Source: Rhodoplanes serenus (GTDB lineage Bacteria; Pseudomonadota; Alphaproteobacteria; Rhizobiales; Xanthobacteraceae). From it: DNA of 64,000 nt. The stretch's first letter is position 1, and each line of letters starts with the position of its first letter. This document shows positions 61,422 through 64,000 of the stretch, in pieces. Below the pieces are notes generated by a model, which saw only the letters and a program-made list of their open reading frames with translations, ran no database searches and was not told the DNA's origin. The stretch spans positions 1 to 64,000 of the forward strand of contig CAMDDZ010000021.1 of the NCBI GenBank assembly GCA_945893145.1. Reading direction: 5' to 3'. The position numbers and the translations under genes were made by a program.

Positions 61422-61574
61422 ATGGACGCAAGGCTGATCGGCTTTGTGATTGGCGTGCTGATGGTGCTGGTCCCAACCCTCGCCGGCACGCTTCTTTTGA
61501 TCGCTTCTCTTTCGATCGCTTCCGGCCGTTCACACGCGCTCGCGGAGCGCGGTTTCGATCCGTTTCAACCTTGA
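61422..61574 (+). CDS. Possible 50 aa membrane peptide
   Basis: ATG 61422 to TGA 61574 encodes 50 residues starting MDARLIGFVIGVLMVLVPTL, one membrane helix (about 6-34), and a polar tail SGRSHALAERGFDPFQP. It begins 20 bases after the HIBADH-like stop and could ride on that transcript. There is no good ribosome site and no family known to me. Low confidence. Confidence 0.4.
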   Translation: MDARLIGFVIGVLMVLVPTLAGTLLLIASLSIASGRSHALAERGFDPFQP

Positions 61575-61697
61575 CCAGTCCCGAAAAAACCGTGTGATGC
61601 TAAGCGATTAGCCGATCGCTGCCGCCTTGCGTCGGCGGCCTCGCCTCCCCGCCGGTTCGATGCTATGCCATCCTCGCCACCCCAAATGTGACGCAAC

Positions 61698-62705
61698 ATG
61701 ACCAAACCAAGCCTTCGAGCGAGCGAATCGACCGGCCGCGGGCAATCGTTGATTGAATCGGCCGTGCGCACGCTTAAAGCGGAGGCCGGTGGCATCACGG
61801 CGCTCACTGCCGCCCTCCACAACGGGTTGGGACAATCGTTTATCGCCGCGGTCGATCTGATCCGCGCCGCTAAGGGGCGTGTCATCGTCACCGGCATGGG
61901 CAAGTCCGGCCACGTCGCGCGCAAGATCGCGGCGACTTTGGCCTCGACCGGCACGCCGGCGTTTTTCGTGCACCCCAGCGAAGCAAGCCACGGCGACCTC
62001 GGCATGATCACTCCCGACGACGTCATCATGGCGCTGTCGTGGTCGGGCGAGACCGCCGAGCTGAAGAACCTGATCGATTATTCGCGCCGGTTCCGCATCG
62101 GGCTCGTGGCCATGACCGCCGACGCGGCGAGCACGCTCGGCAAGGCCGCGGACGTGGCACTGGTGCTGCCGCAGGCCCGCGAAGCCTGTCCGCACAACCT
62201 CGCTCCGACCACGTCCTCGCTCATGCAGCTCGCGCTCGGCGATGCGCTCGCTATCGGGTTGCTTGAGAGCCGCGGCTTCACCGCCGTCGAATTCAGCATG
62301 TTGCATCCGGGCGGCCGGCTCGGCGCGCTCTTGAAGCTCGCGCGCGACGTGATGCACGGCGGCGACTCCATTCCGCTGGTACGGCTCGGCACAAAAATGT
62401 CGGCCGCCGTTGTCGAAATGTCGGCCAAACGTTTCGGTTGCGTCGGCATCGTCGACACCGAGGGCAAGCTCGTCGGCATCATCACGGACGGCGACCTGCG
62501 TCGGCACATGCGGGCCGATCTGCTCGACGCTCTCGTCGATAAGGTAATGACGCGCGCACCGAAGACCGTGGGGCCTGAGCAATTCGTCAGCGAAGCGCTC
62601 GAACTGCTCAACTCCATGAAGATCACTGCGCTGTTCGTGGTCGAAGGCGGGCGGCCCGTTGGCCTGGTGCACATCCACGACCTCTTGCGGGTCGGTGCCG
62701 CCTAG
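61698..62705 (+). CDS. kdsD: Arabinose-5-phosphate isomerase (KpsF/GutQ family)
   Basis: A 335 aa sugar-phosphate isomerase that makes D-arabinose-5-phosphate for Kdo and LPS. The SIS domain reads RVIVTGMGKSGHVARKIAATLASTGTPAFFVHPSEASHGDLGMI, with EFSMLHPGGRLGALLKLARDVMH at the domain end. Two CBS domains follow (from about residue 215), including GCVGIVDTEGKLVGIITDGDLRRHM. It starts a run of polysaccharide genes, which fits KdsD better than GutQ. Confidence 0.93.
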   Translation: MTKPSLRASESTGRGQSLIESAVRTLKAEAGGITALTAALHNGLGQSFIAAVDLIRAAKGRVIVTGMGKSGHVARKIAATLASTGTPAFFVHPSEASHGDLGMITPDDVIMALSWSGETAELKNLIDYSRRFRIGLVAMTADAASTLGKAADVALVLPQAREACPHNLAPTTSSLMQLALGDALAIGLLESRGFTAVEFSMLHPGGRLGALLKLARDVMHGGDSIPLVRLGTKMSAAVVEMSAKRFGCVGIVDTEGKLVGIITDGDLRRHMRADLLDALVDKVMTRAPKTVGPEQFVSEALELLNSMKITALFVVEGGRPVGLVHIHDLLRVGAA

Positions 62706-62727
62706 GGCTTTGGCGGAGGCTTCAAGG

Positions 62728-63885
62728 TTGCGCCTGCTCTACGTCGTCACTGAAGACTGGTATTTCCTGTCGCATCGCTTGCCGATGGCTCGCGCGGCGC
62801 GCGACGCCGGCTTTGAGGTCCATGTCGCGACCCGTGTGGTGGATGGGGCAGCCGCTATTGCGGCCGAGGGCTTCACGCTGCACCCAGTGCCGTTCGCCCG
62901 CGGCAAGCTATCGCCGCTCGCCGCCATTGCCACCATCCGGGCGCTGCGCCGGGTACATCGCCAGGTCGCGCCGGCCCTCGCCCATCACGTCGCGCTGCAG
63001 GCCGCGGTGCTCGGCTCGATCGCTGCGATGGGGCGCAGTGTCGCCTGCGTCAACGCGCTGACCGGCCTCGGCTACACATTCACGTCGGGCAACGCCAAGG
63101 CGATGCTGCTGCGGCCATTCATGGGCCTGCTGCTGCGCCTGCTCTTCAACGGCCGCAATCGCATGGTGCTGGTGCAGAATCCCGATGACCAGACAGGCAT
63201 GCAACGGCTCGGTATTACGGCGGAGCGCATCGCGCTCATTCCAGGGTCGGGGGTCGATGTGACAGCGCTGCAGCCGTTGCCGGAACCGTCCGGCCCGCCG
63301 GTCGTCGCCTTCGTCGGCCGCCTCCTCGCAGACAAAGGCATCCACACGTTGATCGCAGCCCATCGCCTGCTGCGGCAGCGCGGCTCCAACGTCGAACTGC
63401 TGATCGCCGGCACACCGGATCCGTCCAATCCTGCATCGGTGAGCGAACAGGACGCGGCCGGCTGGAACAGCGAAGCCGGCATCCAATGGCTTGGCCATAT
63501 TGGCGACATCCCGGCGCTCTGGGCACGCGCGCACATTGCGATCCTGCCCTCGCGCCGCGAAGGCCTGCCCAAGAGCCTGCTCGAAGCCGCCGCCTGCGGG
63601 CGGCCGATGATCGCCGCCGACGTCCCGGGCTGCCGCGAAGTCGTGCGGCCCAACGAAACCGGCCTGCTGTTTCCGGTGGACGACGCACCGGCGCTTGCCA
63701 CGGCAATTGAAACGCTGTCGGCATCGCCTGCGCTGCGCGCACGGCTTGGCGCTGGGGCGCGGCAGCTCGCGGTCGAGCGCTTTTCGGCGGCCGCCATCGG
63801 CCGGCAGACGGTTGATCTTTATCGCAGCCTCGTCAGATTGGACGGCCGGACACCAGCCGTAACCACCGCGAAGGCAGAACGATGA
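62728..63885 (+). CDS. Glycosyltransferase family 4-like protein
   Basis: A 385 aa GT-B glycosyltransferase. The N-terminal domain begins LRLLYVVTEDWYFLSHRLPMARAARDAGFEVHVATR; the C-terminal donor domain has VVAFVGRLLADKGIHTLIAAHRLL and the signature ILPSRREGLPKSLLEAAACGRPMIAADVPGCREVV. No ATG gives a good start; TTG 62728 has GGAGG 8-9 bases upstream and opens right at the fold, so it is preferred. The stop overlaps the next gene (ATGA). It adds a sugar to a lipid-linked glycan; donor unknown. Confidence 0.9.
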   Translation: MRLLYVVTEDWYFLSHRLPMARAARDAGFEVHVATRVVDGAAAIAAEGFTLHPVPFARGKLSPLAAIATIRALRRVHRQVAPALAHHVALQAAVLGSIAAMGRSVACVNALTGLGYTFTSGNAKAMLLRPFMGLLLRLLFNGRNRMVLVQNPDDQTGMQRLGITAERIALIPGSGVDVTALQPLPEPSGPPVVAFVGRLLADKGIHTLIAAHRLLRQRGSNVELLIAGTPDPSNPASVSEQDAAGWNSEAGIQWLGHIGDIPALWARAHIAILPSRREGLPKSLLEAAACGRPMIAADVPGCREVVRPNETGLLFPVDDAPALATAIETLSASPALRARLGAGARQLAVERFSAAAIGRQTVDLYRSLVRLDGRTPAVTTAKAER

Positions 63886-64000
63886 TCGGCCCCGTCTTGA
63901 TCATCGCCGCCGCTGCCGCCATCAGCGCCGTCGTCACCTACGCACTCCTGCCGATGCTGCGCCGCCATGCGCTGGCGCATCCCAACGCCCGCTCGTCGCA
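63882..64000 (+). CDS. WecA/MraY-like glycosyl-1-phosphate transferase, N-terminal fragment (cut by window edge)
   Basis: The first 39 codons are visible: one membrane helix (MIGPVLIIAAAAAISAVVTY), then LRRHALAHPNARSS, the start of the conserved PNARSSH.xPTPRGGG loop of the polyprenyl-phosphate sugar-1-phosphate transferases. This enzyme would prime a lipid-linked glycan. The ATG overlaps the previous stop by four bases. The remainder lies outside the window. Confidence 0.8.
   Translation, partial: MIGPVLIIAAAAAISAVVTYALLPMLRRHALAHPNARSS

Overview
The window reads as a chromosomal segment of a high-GC alphaproteobacterium of the Rhizobiales (Hyphomicrobiales), near Bradyrhizobium or Xanthobacteraceae. 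The reasons are the mutY / DUF721 / dsbA / smc block, the DUF1285-NUDIX-DUF6111-cca block beside a moxR/DUF58/DUF4159 operon, a gene for the membrane ferritin MbfA with an Irr-type box in front of it, several orphan tricarboxylate-transporter (TTT) receptors, and copies of the GAGCATGATC palindromic repeat. No rRNA, tRNA or CRISPR array was seen.

Layout. 1-7.7 kb is accessory. The left edge holds the end of an IS630-family element that cuts a Tat-signal gene. After it come an SMP-30-type lactonase, a VOC protein, a GST, a RidA protein and three TTT receptors, with a frameshifted amidohydrolase between two of them. 7.7-14.6 kb is housekeeping: mutY, a DUF721/DciA-like gene, a frameshifted membrane gene, a DsbA-like thioredoxin and smc. 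15-19.6 kb has lemA-htpX, an unusual pair of ParA-like P-loop proteins, apt and a small membrane protein. 19.6-30.1 kb has an NMT1-type binding protein, mtnP, the cytochrome bc1 operon with cytochrome b and c1 as separate genes, trmL, a GST, an epimerase, PhoD, hemF and a TSUP transporter. 30.2-40.8 kb has a DM13 protein, the tightly overlapping DUF1285-NUDIX-DUF6111-cca operon, and divergent from it a four-gene moxR-DUF58-DUF4159-VWA operon that resembles Bat-type systems.

40.8-47.8 kb is mixed: HdeA-like, GNAT, glutathionyl-hydroquinone reductase, TTT receptor, NUDIX, mbfA-phosphoesterase and Hyi. 48.1-61.4 kb looks like a catabolic region. It has a methyltransferase-fold protein with an extra N-terminal domain directly followed by a MetF-like protein, two tandem TAXI receptors with a fused TRAP permease, a gentisate-dioxygenase-like cupin with an SDR, then NTF2-like, DoxX, Gfo/Idh/MocA, EboE-like TIM-barrel and HIBADH-like genes. 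61.7-64 kb starts a polysaccharide/LPS block: kdsD-like isomerase, a GT4 glycosyltransferase and the start of a WecA-like transferase.

How the genes work together. The uptake genes (TTT, TAXI/TRAP, NMT1-type) sit next to ring- and sugar-processing enzymes, which fits a soil heterotroph that scavenges organic acids and aromatics. Most operons are compact, with 1-4 nt stop/start overlaps. Palindromic repeats fill many gaps between convergent or unrelated genes. The best candidates for undescribed biology are the P-loop pair at 17.2-18.7 kb, the methyltransferase/MetF-like pair at 48.2-50.6 kb and the four-gene membrane operon at 33.8-40.8 kb. All functional statements here come from reading motifs; no database search was run.
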